DNA of 64,000 bases from Qipengyuania spongiae. Lineage in GTDB: Bacteria > Pseudomonadota > Alphaproteobacteria > Sphingomonadales > Sphingomonadaceae. The notes under the pieces were generated by a model that saw only the letters and a program-made list of their open reading frames with translations, searched no databases and had not been told where the DNA came from. The position numbers were made by a program, and so were the translations under genes. The DNA lies in assembly GCF_026168555.1 (NCBI RefSeq), contig NZ_CP092471.1, forward strand, positions 630,501-694,500. Reading direction: 5' to 3'. Below are positions 1-9,160 of this stretch, piece by piece (position 1 is the first letter of the stretch; each line of letters starts with the position of its first letter).

Positions 1-555
1 CGAACGAGCGCGCCATTCCTCGCGCGAGAGGCTGTAGAGAATGGTGGGATTTTCCTCCGGCGGAAAGCGCGGATCCTCGAAATCGAGATCGGCCCGGCGG
101 CGCATTCCGAGTTTTTCCATCAGGCGCCAGCTTGCCTCGTTCGCCATGCTGGTCAGCGCGACGACATGCGGAGCGTCATGGCGGGTAAAGGCCCAGTCGA
201 GCACCGCCTCGACCGCCTCTCGCGCATAGCCGCGGCGCCAGCGGTCCTCCCGCACCAGCCAGCCGATCTCCATGTCGCCAGGGTTCTTCGCATGCTCGTT
301 GTCGACGCGCTTCAACCCGCAATGGGCGACGAGCTCGCCGCTCGCCTTCTCGATCGCCATGAGAAAGGAGAAGCCATCGCTGGCATGGAGCGCCATGGCC
401 TTCGCATGGCGCGCCTCGATCTCGTGCAATTCCTTTGGCCCGCCGAGATGATGCATGACGGGAGGGCTGTTGAGCAGGCGGAATTGCTCCGCCGCATCGG
501 CCTCGCAAATCGTGCGCAGGACCAACCGCTCCGTCTCGAGGACGATGTCAGGCAT
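1..555 (-). CDS. GNAT family N-acetyltransferase (3' end outside window)
   Basis: Predicted acetyl-CoA-dependent N-acetyltransferase of the RimJ/RimL-like GNAT type; the substrate is unknown. The frame starts at ATG 555 (MPDIVLETERLVLRT) and stays open through base 1, so about 185 residues are visible and the C-terminus is missing. The ETERLVLR opening and the acetyl-CoA-binding segment EIGWLVREDRWRRGYAREAV are typical of the family. Its ATG overlaps the TGA of the upstream GNAT gene by 8 bases, so the two are probably co-translated. The two proteins share layout and are likely tandem paralogues. The frame was assembled directly from the sequence. Confidence 0.85.
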   Translation of the reverse strand, partial: MPDIVLETERLVLRTICEADAAEQFRLLNSPPVMHHLGGPKELHEIEARHAKAMALHASDGFSFLMAIEKASGELVAHCGLKRVDNEHAKNPGDMEIGWLVREDRWRRGYAREAVEAVLDWAFTRHDAPHVVALTSMANEASWRLMEKLGMRRRADLDFEDPRFPPEENPTILYSLSREEWRARS

Positions 556-1105
556 CGCCGCTTCGCCACGCCTCCCTGGCGATCGAGTAGACGATGATGC
601 GGCCGGTATCCGGATCGAATTCGTCATTGTCGAAATCGAGATCCTCGCGCCGCTCCATGCCGAGGCGCTTCATCAGGCCCCAGCTGGCGGTGTTTCCCTC
701 GACGGTCAGCGCAACGACCTCTTCCGCTCCGAAGCGGTCGAAGGCGAGGTCGAGCGCGGCGCTGGCTGCTTCGCGCGCATAGCCCTGTCCCCAGGCGTCT
801 TCGCGCAGGCGCCAGCCGACTTCCATCGCGCCGATCGGCCCGCCCGCCTGGTTGGAGCGCTTCAGCCCGCAGAAGCCAAGGATCGCGCGGTCCTCTTTGC
901 GCTCGACAACCCAGAAGGTGTGGCCATGCTCGCGCTCGTAGGTCAGCAGCCGCTCTTGCGCGCCCACGCGCTTGGCATCGTTCGCCACACCGCCGAGCCA
1001 GCGCATCACCGCAGGCGTGTTGGTCCCGGTCCAGAACGGCGCCCAGTCGCCTTCGCGCCAATCGCGCAGGATCAGCCGCTCGGTCTCGTGGCGGAAATCA
1101 GCCAT
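548..1105 (-). CDS. GNAT family N-acetyltransferase
   Basis: A complete 185-residue GNAT acetyltransferase. The N-terminus (HETERLILRDW) and the CoA-binding segment EVGWRLREDAWGQGYAREA mark the RimJ/RimL-like subgroup, which acetylates amino groups of proteins or small molecules; the substrate cannot be read from sequence. Its ATG overlaps the hemB stop and its TGA overlaps the next GNAT start, so it sits in a hemB-GNAT-GNAT operon. It resembles the downstream GNAT and is probably a duplicate. Confidence 0.9.
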   Translation of the reverse strand: MADFRHETERLILRDWREGDWAPFWTGTNTPAVMRWLGGVANDAKRVGAQERLLTYEREHGHTFWVVERKEDRAILGFCGLKRSNQAGGPIGAMEVGWRLREDAWGQGYAREAASAALDLAFDRFGAEEVVALTVEGNTASWGLMKRLGMERREDLDFDNDEFDPDTGRIIVYSIAREAWRSGDA

Positions 1106-2093
1106 TCAGCAGCCGGGCCGCGAGCGGCGCGTGATAGGTGAGGATGCCGCTGCATCCGGCGCGCTTGAAGGCCGTCAGCTTCTCCATGACCAGCGCTTCG
1201 CGATCCCCCACGCCCGCCGCCACGCCCGCCTCGATCAGCGCGTATTCGCCGCTGACCTGATAGGCGAAGACCGGCACGCCGAAGCGTTCCTTCACGCGCC
1301 AGATCACGTCGAGATAGGAAAGGCCCGGCTTGACCATCACGCTGTCCGCCCCCTCGGCGAGGTCGAACTCGACCTCGCGCAGCGCCTCTTCCGCATTGGC
1401 GGGGTCCATCTGGTAGCTTTTCTTGTCGCCTTTCAGCAGGCCGCCGCTGCCCACCGCATCGCGGAACGGGCCGTAGAAGGCCGAGGCGTATTTGGCGGCG
1501 TAGCTCATGATCTGGACATTGGGATGCCCGCCCATCTCCAGCGCCATGCGGATCGCGCGGACGCGGCCGTCCATCATGTCGGAGGGGGCGATGATGTCTG
1601 CCCCCGCCTCGGCCTGGTTCAGCGCCTGATCGACCAGCACGGCGACCGTATCGTCGTTCACGACATATCCGGCATCGTCGAGCAGGCCATCCTGCCCGTG
1701 GCTGGTATAGGGATCGAGCGCGACATCGGTGAGAATGCCGATTTCGCTGCCGCAGGCATCGCGCACGGCGCGGATCGCGCGGCACATCAGATTGTCGGGC
1801 GAGAACGCCTCCGCCCCGTCCGTGCTGCGCTTGTCAGGTGGGGTGTTGGGGAAGAGGGCGATACAGGGAATGCCGAGATCGACCGCTTCGCGCGCCCGCG
1901 CGACGATCCCGTCGACCGACCAGCGCGACACGCCGGGCAGGCTCGCCACCGGCTCCTCCACCCCCTCGCCCGATGTGACGAAAAGAGGCCAGATCAGATC
2001 CGCCGGAGTCAACACGGTTTCGCGGTGAAGCGCGCGGCTCCAGGAATGCGCGCGGCTGCGGCGCAGACGGGTGTTGGGATAGCTGCCGGTCAT
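1098..2093 (-). CDS. hemB: Delta-aminolevulinic acid dehydratase (porphobilinogen synthase)
   Basis: Condenses two 5-aminolevulinate molecules to porphobilinogen in cytosolic tetrapyrrole synthesis. The 331-residue length is standard. Family landmarks are LIWPLFVTSGEG near the N-terminus, TDVALDPYTSHGQDG, the Schiff-base lysine region DSVMVKPGLSYLD and YQVSGEYALI. The zinc-cysteine cluster of zinc-type enzymes is absent: the region reads DVALDPYTSHGQDG, as in the magnesium-dependent proteobacterial type (family knowledge). It overlaps the GNAT gene by 8 bases. It lies far from hemE and hemJ in this window. Confidence 0.96.
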   Translation of the reverse strand: MTGSYPNTRLRRSRAHSWSRALHRETVLTPADLIWPLFVTSGEGVEEPVASLPGVSRWSVDGIVARAREAVDLGIPCIALFPNTPPDKRSTDGAEAFSPDNLMCRAIRAVRDACGSEIGILTDVALDPYTSHGQDGLLDDAGYVVNDDTVAVLVDQALNQAEAGADIIAPSDMMDGRVRAIRMALEMGGHPNVQIMSYAAKYASAFYGPFRDAVGSGGLLKGDKKSYQMDPANAEEALREVEFDLAEGADSVMVKPGLSYLDVIWRVKERFGVPVFAYQVSGEYALIEAGVAAGVGDREALVMEKLTAFKRAGCSGILTYHAPLAARLLNG

Positions 2094-2130
2094 GGGCCGG
2101 GCGTGTGCCGGATTACGCGGCCATTCGCAA

Positions 2131-3699
2131 TCAGATGGCGCGCTTCTGGTCGATCTTGTCGATCTCGCGCAGCGGCTCTTCGGCGGCTTCTTCCTGCGGG
2201 GTCCTGTCGAGATCGGCCAGAGCGGCGCCCGCCTCGACTTCCTTCAGCCGCGCCAGCGTTTCGCGGAAGCGCCGCAGTTCGACGCCTTCGAGCTGCGCCC
2301 GGGTGACGAAGCTGACGGAGGCGGGGTTCACCGCCCGGCCACTGCGATACATCTCGTAATGGAGATGCGCCCCCGTCGAGAGGCCGGTCGATCCGACATA
2401 GCCAATCACCTGCCCGCGCCGGACGGTCTGCCCGCGATTCACCGCGATCCGGCTCATGTGGCAATAGCGCGTGTCGATACCGCCGCCATGGCGCAGCTTG
2501 ACCGCATTGCCACAGCCGCCGGCCCGGCCCGCACTCAGCACCTGGCCGTCGGTCACTGCAACGATCGGCGTACCGTGGCTCGCCCTGAAATCCATGCCTG
2601 CGTGCATCCGGCGATAGCCGAGGATCGGATGACGCCGCATCCCGAAATTAGAGCTCACGCGGCCCGGCACCGGCGCAACGAGGCCGCTGCGCTGCTCGCC
2701 GACGCCCGAGGCTTCGAAGAACTGGCTATCCTTGCCCCAGCGCATCAGTTGGGCCGCCGGTTTGTCGCCGCGTTCGAGCCCGGCATAGAGCAGTTGGCCC
2801 GCCTGCCGCTCGCCCGTGGCCGCACGGCGGTGAGCGACGATCATGTCGAAGGTGTCGCTGGCGCGCAAATCCCCGCCGACCTCGGATTGCGCGTTGAGCG
2901 TCTTGAGATAGGCCTGGACCGCGGAAGCCGGCGCCCCGGCGGCGCGGGCGGAGCGATAGAGGCTGGCGCCGACCGTGCCGCGAATGCGCAGCGGAGTGTC
3001 GTCCACGCGGATCGGCTTGCGAGTGAGCGACAGCGCGCCGCCCTCGTCCAGCCGTGCGATTTCGAGCGCGAGGTCGAACCGGGCGCGGAAGGCGAGCGAT
3101 TCGAGCGGGCGAGTGCCGCCCGCCCCGTCGCGGCGGCCGAGCACGATGTCGACCTGTGTTCCCGGCGCGATCTCGCCCAGCGGCAACGCATCGCCGATCA
3201 AATCGAGCGCGCGGATCCGATCGTCAGTGGAGACGCCGGCACGGGCCAGCATCCGTTCGAAGCTGTCACCGCGGGCCAGCGTCGCAAGAAGATCGATCCG
3301 GGGCCGTTCGGGCGCAGCGGCAAGCGAGCGCACGGCGGACGTCGCACCCATGTGGCGGCCGCTGTCGCTGCCGAGCGCGAGCGGCATGATCATCTGGCTG
3401 CGGAATTCGTCGCGCGCATCATCGTCGATCCGCATGGTCGAAGCCGCCTCGAGCGGAGCGAAATCGGGCCAGAAGGCCAGCGCCACCGCCGAAAGCGCGA
3501 TCATCGAGCCGAGCCCGCGAAACCATTTGCGGCTGCCGATATCTGCGCCAAGATCGGGCACGAGGTCGAGCGCCTCCAGACGCTCGCGCCAGCTGCTCGC
3601 GCGAACCTGCTGGCTCGCCGACAGCGACGCGGCAGGCGCTGCACGTCCGGACTGGTCCGGCATTGGCTGATCCATTTCGTCTGCGCGCGAGGTGAACAC
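2131..3699 (-). CDS. Membrane-anchored M23 (LytM/LasA-type) peptidase
   Basis: Predicted zinc endopeptidase, or a degenerate LytM-type regulator, acting on peptidoglycan cross-links from the inner-membrane face. It has 522 residues: a cytoplasmic N-terminus, one membrane segment around 61-79, a long periplasmic linker and a C-terminal M23 domain. Zinc ligands are intact (H366, D370 in HAGMD; H445 and H447 in AHLHYE), so catalysis is plausible. The C-terminal tail after the domain is charged. It lies 38 bases upstream of hemB on the same strand and is divergent from the helicase gene. Confidence 0.92.
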   Translation of the reverse strand: MFTSRADEMDQPMPDQSGRAAPAASLSASQQVRASSWRERLEALDLVPDLGADIGSRKWFRGLGSMIALSAVALAFWPDFAPLEAASTMRIDDDARDEFRSQMIMPLALGSDSGRHMGATSAVRSLAAAPERPRIDLLATLARGDSFERMLARAGVSTDDRIRALDLIGDALPLGEIAPGTQVDIVLGRRDGAGGTRPLESLAFRARFDLALEIARLDEGGALSLTRKPIRVDDTPLRIRGTVGASLYRSARAAGAPASAVQAYLKTLNAQSEVGGDLRASDTFDMIVAHRRAATGERQAGQLLYAGLERGDKPAAQLMRWGKDSQFFEASGVGEQRSGLVAPVPGRVSSNFGMRRHPILGYRRMHAGMDFRASHGTPIVAVTDGQVLSAGRAGGCGNAVKLRHGGGIDTRYCHMSRIAVNRGQTVRRGQVIGYVGSTGLSTGAHLHYEMYRSGRAVNPASVSFVTRAQLEGVELRRFRETLARLKEVEAGAALADLDRTPQEEAAEEPLREIDKIDQKRAI

Positions 3700-3876
3700 G
3701 CAATACCCTCCGACCCGATTTCGTGGCGCGATGGCGGAAATCCGTGCCAGATTGAAGTTAACGTTCGGCTAAACCACGCCCACCAGAGCGATGCGCGCGG
3801 CGAAGCGTGCATTCGTGGGGGAACCGCAGGAACCGTGGTTGTGCAGACGCTTGGGTGATGCCATCTGTGGCGAACG

Positions 3877-6417
3877 ATGCAGCAAAGCTCGGTCAAAGCG
3901 GTCCTCGGACCCACCAACACCGGCAAGACCCATCTCGCGATCGAGCGGATGTGCGCGCATTCGAGCGGCGCGATGGGTTTCCCACTGCGCCTGCTGGCGC
4001 GCGAGGTCTACGACCGGGTCCGCGCGATCAAGGGCGACCGGAACGTCGCGCTCATTACCGGCGAGGAGCGGATCGAGCCCGAGGGCGCGCGTTACATGTG
4101 TTGCACGGTGGAGGCCATGCCGCGCGATGGCGGCGGGCGAGCCTTCATCGCGCTCGACGAAGCGCAGCTTTCCGCCGATCGCGAGCGCGGGCATATCTTC
4201 ACCGACCGGCTGCTCAATGCGCGTGGCCGGGAAGAAACGATGTTGCTGGGCGCGGCGACACTCGCCCCGATGGTGAAGGCCTTGGTGCCCGAGGCCGAGA
4301 TCACCGACCGCCCGCGCTTCTCGACGCTCAAACATATCGGCCCGCGCAAGCTCTCGCGCCTGCCGCCGCGCAGCGCCGTGGTCGCCTTCAGCGCCGAGCA
4401 GGTCTACGCCGTGGCAGAGATGCTGCGCCGTTTTCGCGGCGGCGCGGCAGTGGTGATGGGTGCGCTCAGCCCCGAGACCCGCAACCGCCAAGTCGAGCTG
4501 TTCCAGAACGGCGAGGTCGACTACATCGTCGCCACCGACGCCATTGGCATGGGCCTCAATCTCGACGTGACGCATGTCGCCTTTGCGGGTCTCACCAAGT
4601 TCGACGGGGTGCGGACCCGGCGCCTCGATCCTGCCGAAATGGCCCAGATTGCCGGGCGCGCGGGGCGCCACCAGAAGGACGGAACCTTCGGGACGCTTGC
4701 CGGCGGACAGCGTGGCGGCACGCCGCCCGAATTCTCCGAGGAAGAAATCTACGCGATCGAGGAGCACCGCTTCGCCCCGATCACCAAGCTCTTCTGGCGG
4801 GAAGCCGAACCGCGCTTCGAAAGCATCGGCACGCTGATCGCCGACCTCGAGGCACCGCCCGCCGACGAGGTTCTCCGGCTCGCGCCCGAAGCGATCGATC
4901 TTGCCACGCTCAAGCGCCTGTCGCAGGAGCCCTTCGCCGCGCAGATCCGCACGCCTGGGATGGTGCGCCGCTTTTGGGAAGCCTGCTCACTGCCCGACTT
5001 CCGCGCCCGCGGACCGGACGTTCACGCCCGCTTCGTCGCGCGGCTGTGGCAGGATTTGAGCGAAGGTTATCTCGGCGCCGACTATGTCGCGGCGCGCATA
5101 TCCGAACTCGACAACATGGCGGGCGACATCGATACCATACAGGGGCGGATCGCGGCGATTCGCAGCTGGGCCTATATCTGTCAGCGGCCCGATTGGGTGC
5201 TGGCGCGCGACGAAATGGCTTCGCGCGCCCGCGCGGTCGAGGCCAAGCTGTCCGATGCGCTCCACGCCCGACTGACCGAACGCTTCGTCAACCGAAGGAC
5301 CACGATCCTGATGAAATCCCTAGGTGAGAACGCCTCCGCCCTTCCCATCACGCTCGATGACCAGGGCCTGGTCAAGGTCGAGGACGAGACTATCGGCCGG
5401 GTGGAGGGCCTTCGCTTCCATGTCGACCATTCGGCCGATCATGCCGACCGCAAGATGCTGCTTGCCGCCGCGGAAAAGGCTCTGCCGCGCCTGCTGGGAG
5501 AGCGGGTCGACCGACTGCTTGCCTCCGACATGGCCGGCGTCACGCTGTCGCGGGGCGCTATCCGCTGGGGGCGGCAGATGCTGGCGACGACGACAGCGCG
5601 GGAGAACACCGCGATGCCGGTTCTCGAACCCTCCGCCGATGTCGCGAAACTGCCCGAGGCGAAGCGCATGGCGCTGATGGAAGCGCTCGAGTCCTGGCTC
5701 GCTGCCAAGCTCGCGCCGCTGGAACCGCTGGAGAAGCTGCAACAGGCGGCGCGCGCGACTGATACCGGGTCACAGGGGCGGGCGCTGTTGCTCAACCTTC
5801 TGTCGGGCCACGGCTTCGTGACCCGCGAACGCGCGGGGATCGAGCATCTCCCCAAGGAAATCCGGCCTTTCCTGCGCAAGACAGGCGTGACCTTCGGGGC
5901 GCTCGACATCTTCGCTCCGGCGCTGCTCAAGCCCGCGCCGCGCCAGCTGCTCGCCGCGCTCGGCACCGACCGGCGGCCGCTGGAAGAGGCGATGCTGCCG
6001 GTGATCCCGGATCGCAAGTCGCTGCCCGCAGGCTATCGCCATGCCGGAAGCCAGGCGATCCGCATCGATCTGGCGGAGAAGATCTTCCGCAAGGCGCACG
6101 AGGCCCGCGCCGCGGCGCAGGCCAGTGGCGACGCGCCGAAGAAGCGAAAGGGCGGCGCCCGCAATGCGCGCAAGTTCACGCTCGATCTCGCGCTGCCGAT
6201 CTCGATCGGGCTGGAGCAGGACAACGCCGTCCGCCTGCTCGGCCAGGCAGGTTTCCGCGTCCAGCGCGCCCGGCCGCTTGCCGAAGGCGCCTATGGCCCT
6301 GCGCGCCCCGACCTGTGGGAGTGGCGACCCGCGCGCCGCCAGCAACCGCAGTCACGCCCTCCGGTCAAGCCACGCGAAGGCAGCGCCTTCGCCGCGCTGG
6401 CGGATCTCGTCCGGTAG
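3877..6417 (+). CDS. SUV3-like superfamily 2 RNA helicase
   Basis: An 846-residue helicase related to mitochondrial SUV3, which unwinds RNA for degradation or processing; its substrate here is unknown. Walker A GPTNTGKT is at 11-18, motif II is DEAQ at 94-97, and motifs V and VI are seen as ATDAIGMGLNLD and QIAGRAGRHQKDG. The second half is a long, alanine/arginine-rich domain without recognised motifs, ending in a basic tail. This architecture is standard in alphaproteobacteria. The S4-domain gene follows after 12 bases, suggesting one RNA-metabolism transcript that also carries fdxA. Confidence 0.92.
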   Translation: MQQSSVKAVLGPTNTGKTHLAIERMCAHSSGAMGFPLRLLAREVYDRVRAIKGDRNVALITGEERIEPEGARYMCCTVEAMPRDGGGRAFIALDEAQLSADRERGHIFTDRLLNARGREETMLLGAATLAPMVKALVPEAEITDRPRFSTLKHIGPRKLSRLPPRSAVVAFSAEQVYAVAEMLRRFRGGAAVVMGALSPETRNRQVELFQNGEVDYIVATDAIGMGLNLDVTHVAFAGLTKFDGVRTRRLDPAEMAQIAGRAGRHQKDGTFGTLAGGQRGGTPPEFSEEEIYAIEEHRFAPITKLFWREAEPRFESIGTLIADLEAPPADEVLRLAPEAIDLATLKRLSQEPFAAQIRTPGMVRRFWEACSLPDFRARGPDVHARFVARLWQDLSEGYLGADYVAARISELDNMAGDIDTIQGRIAAIRSWAYICQRPDWVLARDEMASRARAVEAKLSDALHARLTERFVNRRTTILMKSLGENASALPITLDDQGLVKVEDETIGRVEGLRFHVDHSADHADRKMLLAAAEKALPRLLGERVDRLLASDMAGVTLSRGAIRWGRQMLATTTARENTAMPVLEPSADVAKLPEAKRMALMEALESWLAAKLAPLEPLEKLQQAARATDTGSQGRALLLNLLSGHGFVTRERAGIEHLPKEIRPFLRKTGVTFGALDIFAPALLKPAPRQLLAALGTDRRPLEEAMLPVIPDRKSLPAGYRHAGSQAIRIDLAEKIFRKAHEARAAAQASGDAPKKRKGGARNARKFTLDLALPISIGLEQDNAVRLLGQAGFRVQRARPLAEGAYGPARPDLWEWRPARRQQPQSRPPVKPREGSAFAALADLVR

Positions 6418-6429
6418 GATCGGGCGAGC

Positions 6430-6741
6430 TTGCGGATCGACCGCCTGCTTTGCATGCTGCGGTTCTGCCGGACGCGAAGCCGTGCCGCGAGCCTGGTCGG
6501 CGAGGGCCATCTCCGGCGCAATGGCGAACGGGTGGTCCGGGCAAGCCAGCCGGTCGCGGTGGGCGACGTGCTGACCATACCGGTCGGGAACGCGGTGCGC
6601 CTGGTGGAGGTTCTTGCCCTGCCGGACCGTCGCGGCCCCCCGTCTGAGGCGCAAAGCTGCTATCGCGTGCTTGACCCGAAAGGCCAAAGCGCCATAGCAG
6701 CGGACCGCGACCAGACATTCGAAGGAAAAGATCGCTCATGA
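6430..6741 (+). CDS. S4-domain RNA-binding protein (Hsp15-like)
   Basis: A 103-residue protein made mostly of an S4 RNA-binding fold ([16 protein letters not shown], then [14 protein letters not shown]), resembling Hsp15, which recycles stalled 50S subunits. I use the TTG start at 6430 because the S4 motif begins immediately there and no ATG or GTG gives a full domain. The stop overlaps the ATG of fdxA (ATGA, 6738-6741), so translation is probably coupled. It is associated by position with the upstream helicase. Confidence 0.88.
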   Translation: MRIDRLLCMLRFCRTRSRAASLVGEGHLRRNGERVVRASQPVAVGDVLTIPVGNAVRLVEVLALPDRRGPPSEAQSCYRVLDPKGQSAIAADRDQTFEGKDRS

Positions 6742-7076
6742 CCTACGTCGTCACCGACGCCTGTATCAAGTGCAAGTACACCGACTGCGTCGAGGTCTGC
6801 CCGGTCGACTGCTTCTACGAGGGCGAGAACATGCTTGTGATCAACCCGTCGGAATGCATCGATTGCGGCGTGTGCGAACCCGAATGCCCGGCCGAGGCGA
6901 TCCTGCCCGATACCGAGGACGGCCTCGAGAAATGGCTCGAGATCAACACGAAGTTCTCCGCCGAATGGCCGAACATCACCCAGTCGAAGGATGCGCCCGA
7001 GGACGCCGACGAGCACAAGGGCGAGGAAGACAAGTACGAGAAGTTCTTCTCGCCCGAGCCTGGCGAAGGGGACTGA
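6738..7076 (+). CDS. fdxA: 7Fe ferredoxin FdxA
   Basis: A soluble electron carrier with one 3Fe-4S and one 4Fe-4S cluster. At 112 residues it matches FdxA length. The cluster ligands lie in [17 protein letters not shown] near the N-terminus and [12 protein letters not shown] at about 40-51, followed by the usual acidic C-terminal extension ([17 protein letters not shown]). It is the last gene of the helicase / S4 / fdxA group and overlaps the S4 gene by 4 bases. Electron partners are not evident from the neighbourhood. Confidence 0.95.
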   Translation: MTYVVTDACIKCKYTDCVEVCPVDCFYEGENMLVINPSECIDCGVCEPECPAEAILPDTEDGLEKWLEINTKFSAEWPNITQSKDAPEDADEHKGEEDKYEKFFSPEPGEGD

Positions 7077-7138
7077 TCGCATCAGCCAATGACTTCAGGC
7101 CCGCATTGTTTCACGGACTCGCAATATTGGCGAATGTG

Positions 7139-7147
7139 TGCTATATA
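7139..7147 (+). promoter_or_regulatory. Putative extended -10 promoter for carD
   Basis: TGCTATATA (extended -10, TGnTATATA) lies about 165 bases before the carD start in the 236-base gap after fdxA. No good -35 is spaced correctly, so this is weak evidence from pattern alone. Confidence 0.35.
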
Positions 7148-7312
7148 GTGCATCAACCGCACCGGTGTGCCGCCGGTCAGGTGTGACGGACTGAAAGGGC
7201 TTGGCGCTCAGCATCATCGTGAAAACCCGGTTTGTGGCCGTTTCCCGGCCGCAGGAGACGTTTTCGCCAATGCTGGCTTCCCCCGCCCTGCCCGAGCGCG
7301 AAAGGATTTTGC

Positions 7313-7846
7313 ATGGCGAGCAAGGCTGATGCCTTCGATGTTGGCGACTACGTGGTCTATCCCAAGCACGGCGTTGGCCGTGTGATCGAGTTGCAAAGCG
7401 AGGAGATCGCCGGAATGCAGCTCGAACTCTATGTCCTTCGTTTCGAGAAAGAGCGCATGACTCTGCGCGTTCCGGTGAACAAGGTCGAATCGATCGGCAT
7501 GCGAAAGCTTTCGAGCGACAAGACGCTCAAGGAAGCGATGGAAACGCTAAAGGGCAAGCCCAAGGTCAAGCGCACCATGTGGAGCCGCCGTGCGCAGGAA
7601 TACGAAGCGAAGATCAATTCGGGCGAAATCGTCCTGATCGCGGAAGTTACGCGTGACCTGTTCCGTCCCGAAGACCAGCCCGAGCAGAGCTATTCGGAAC
7701 GGCAGATCTTCGAAGCGGCCTCCAGCCGCCTCGCCCGCGAACTCGCGGCGATGGACAAGACCGACGAAGCGACGGCGCTCGAGAAGATCCTCGATGTCCT
7801 GCGCACGCATGCTCCGCAATATTACGAGAACACCGAAGACGCCTGA
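7313..7846 (+). CDS. carD: CarD family transcriptional regulator
   Basis: An RNA-polymerase-binding regulator that stabilises open promoter complexes, classically at rRNA promoters. It has 177 residues from the ATG at 7313, chosen because AAAGGA (7301-7306) sits at ribosome-binding distance and the family opening DAFDVGDYVVYPKHGVG follows. The N-terminal Tudor-like RNAP-interaction domain is followed by a helical DNA-binding domain (RRAQEYEAKINSGE, RDLFRPE). It is monocistronic: its own gap upstream and a strong terminator downstream. Confidence 0.94.
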   Translation: MASKADAFDVGDYVVYPKHGVGRVIELQSEEIAGMQLELYVLRFEKERMTLRVPVNKVESIGMRKLSSDKTLKEAMETLKGKPKVKRTMWSRRAQEYEAKINSGEIVLIAEVTRDLFRPEDQPEQSYSERQIFEAASSRLARELAAMDKTDEATALEKILDVLRTHAPQYYENTEDA

Positions 7847-7868
7847 CCGGCACAGGTTTCGGAACGCG

Positions 7869-7905
7869 AAAAGGGCCGCTCCCCCGGGGGCGGCCCTTTT
7901 TGTTT
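7869..7905 (+). terminator. Rho-independent terminator after carD
   Basis: A hairpin with arms GGGCCGC and GCGGCCC around a C/G-rich loop, flanked by AAAA on the left and TTTTT on the right, beginning about 20 bases after the carD stop. This is a textbook intrinsic terminator. Confidence 0.9.
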
Positions 7906-7924
7906 GCCTCATGTCGAGCGACGC

Positions 7925-7952
7925 TTGAACACGCTGATAAGGTGTATTATAC
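7925..7952 (+). promoter_or_regulatory. Putative promoter for the GIN-domain lipoprotein
   Basis: TTGAAC (7925-7930) and TTATAC (7947-7952) are separated by 16 bases, ending 34 bases before the ATG at 7987. The pattern is reasonable but not proven. Confidence 0.4.
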
Positions 7953-7986
7953 AGGCAATACGCAACACTCAGCGGAGGATGTTTCG

Positions 7987-8781
7987 ATGCTTCACCGGGT
8001 TCTCAAAAATCTCGCTCCGATTGCCGCTCTCGCCGCCGGTGCGGCGCTTGCCGGCTGCAATTACTCGATGAATGTCGGCGACAGCGACGGCGTGCCCCTG
8101 ACGCAACTGGACCTGACAGGCCCGGCGCCCACGGAACTGGTCCTGGCCGGACCGGATCGCGTCATCGTGACCGATGGCGATACGCTCGACATCGACGTTT
8201 CGGGCGATGCGGACGCCGTCGAGTTGCTGCGCTTCACTCTCGAAGACGGCGCATTGGGCATCAGCCGCGAGAACGGATCGTGGCGCGACACCGGCACGGC
8301 GATTGTCCGCGTGACCATGCCCAGCCCCCGCCATGTCTCGATCGCCGGCTCGGGCGAGGTCGAGGCGGCTTCACTTTCCGGAGACAAGGCCGAGATCAAT
8401 CTGGCCGGATCAGGCAAGCTCCGCATCGCGCGGGTCGCTGCGAGGCAACTCGAAGCGAACATCGCCGGTTCGGGGAGCGTCGACGCATCGGGCAATGCCG
8501 AGCGCTTCGAACTCAACATCATGGGTTCCGGCAACTCTCGCATGCCCGGTCTCAGAGCCGCAGAGGCAGAAGTGTCGATTGCCGGATCGGGCAACGGAGA
8601 ATTTGCGTCCGACGGCGAAGTGGAAGCGAACATCGCCGGTTCGGGCACGGTCGTGGTCCATGGCCGCGCCCGATGCACGGTGAGCGCGGTCGGATCGGGC
8701 AAGCTGGTCTGCCGTGACGGCACGCGCACGGGCGACGCCCGTGCGCCAGAGTCCGACGGACGCTCCACCGCCGGCGAGTAA
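7987..8781 (+). CDS. GIN-domain (DUF2807) lipoprotein
   Basis: An exported 264-residue lipoprotein of unknown function. I chose ATG 7987 because GGAGG (7974-7978) precedes it and a type II signal peptide follows (APIAALAAGAALAGC, lipobox LAGC). The mature part is built of about 20-residue units with IAGSG or variants (LAGSG, IMGSG, AVGSG), at least seven copies, which predicts a right-handed beta-helix as in DUF2807 putative auto-transporter adhesin head domains. A second small lipoprotein gene follows at 8831. No enzymatic residues are apparent. Confidence 0.85.
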   Translation: MLHRVLKNLAPIAALAAGAALAGCNYSMNVGDSDGVPLTQLDLTGPAPTELVLAGPDRVIVTDGDTLDIDVSGDADAVELLRFTLEDGALGISRENGSWRDTGTAIVRVTMPSPRHVSIAGSGEVEAASLSGDKAEINLAGSGKLRIARVAARQLEANIAGSGSVDASGNAERFELNIMGSGNSRMPGLRAAEAEVSIAGSGNGEFASDGEVEANIAGSGTVVVHGRARCTVSAVGSGKLVCRDGTRTGDARAPESDGRSTAGE

Positions 8782-8830
8782 TTCATCGCCAGTCGAGCAA
8801 TAAGGTGCCAAGGCGCGCGTGGAGGTCCCC

Positions 8831-9160
8831 ATGCGCGCTTTGCCTGTTTTCTTCCTTCCTTTCGCAACTCTGGCGCTTTCGGGCTGCCTGGCGAAGACGG
8901 TGGTCGACGTTGCCACGCTGCCAGTGCGTGCAGCGGGCAAGGCAGTCGATCTCGCCACCACCAGCCAGTCCGAGGCGGACGAGAAGCGTGGCCGTGAAAT
9001 CCGCCGGCGCGAGGCCAGGCTGGCGAAACTCGAACGCCGCTACGACGACGAGCGCGAGGATTGCCGGGAAGGAGATAGATGGGCCTGCGAGGAAGCGCGG
9101 GCAACCTATGCCGAGATCGAGGCTTTGCTGCCCACCATCCCGGTCGAACCGGAGGACTAA
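8831..9160 (+). CDS. Small lipoprotein with charged helical domain
   Basis: A predicted 109-residue lipoprotein. The ATG at 8831 has GGAGGT at 8821-8826; an in-frame GTG at 8819 is possible but would put the ribosome-binding site inside the gene. The signal sequence RALPVFFLPFATLALSGC has an LSGC lipobox. The mature protein is highly charged and helical (RRREARLAKLERRYDDE) with a conserved-looking Cys pair (EDCREGDRWACEEA). Function unknown. It converges on and overlaps the tsaC-like gene by a few bases. Confidence 0.75.
   Translation: MRALPVFFLPFATLALSGCLAKTVVDVATLPVRAAGKAVDLATTSQSEADEKRGREIRRREARLAKLERRYDDEREDCREGDRWACEEARATYAEIEALLPTIPVEPED

Noticed and set aside
2092..3858. Long open frame on the plus strand opposite the M23 peptidase
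   Set aside because: Antisense to a clear gene, with no domain-like motifs. Long antisense frames are common in GC-rich DNA with strong third-position bias.
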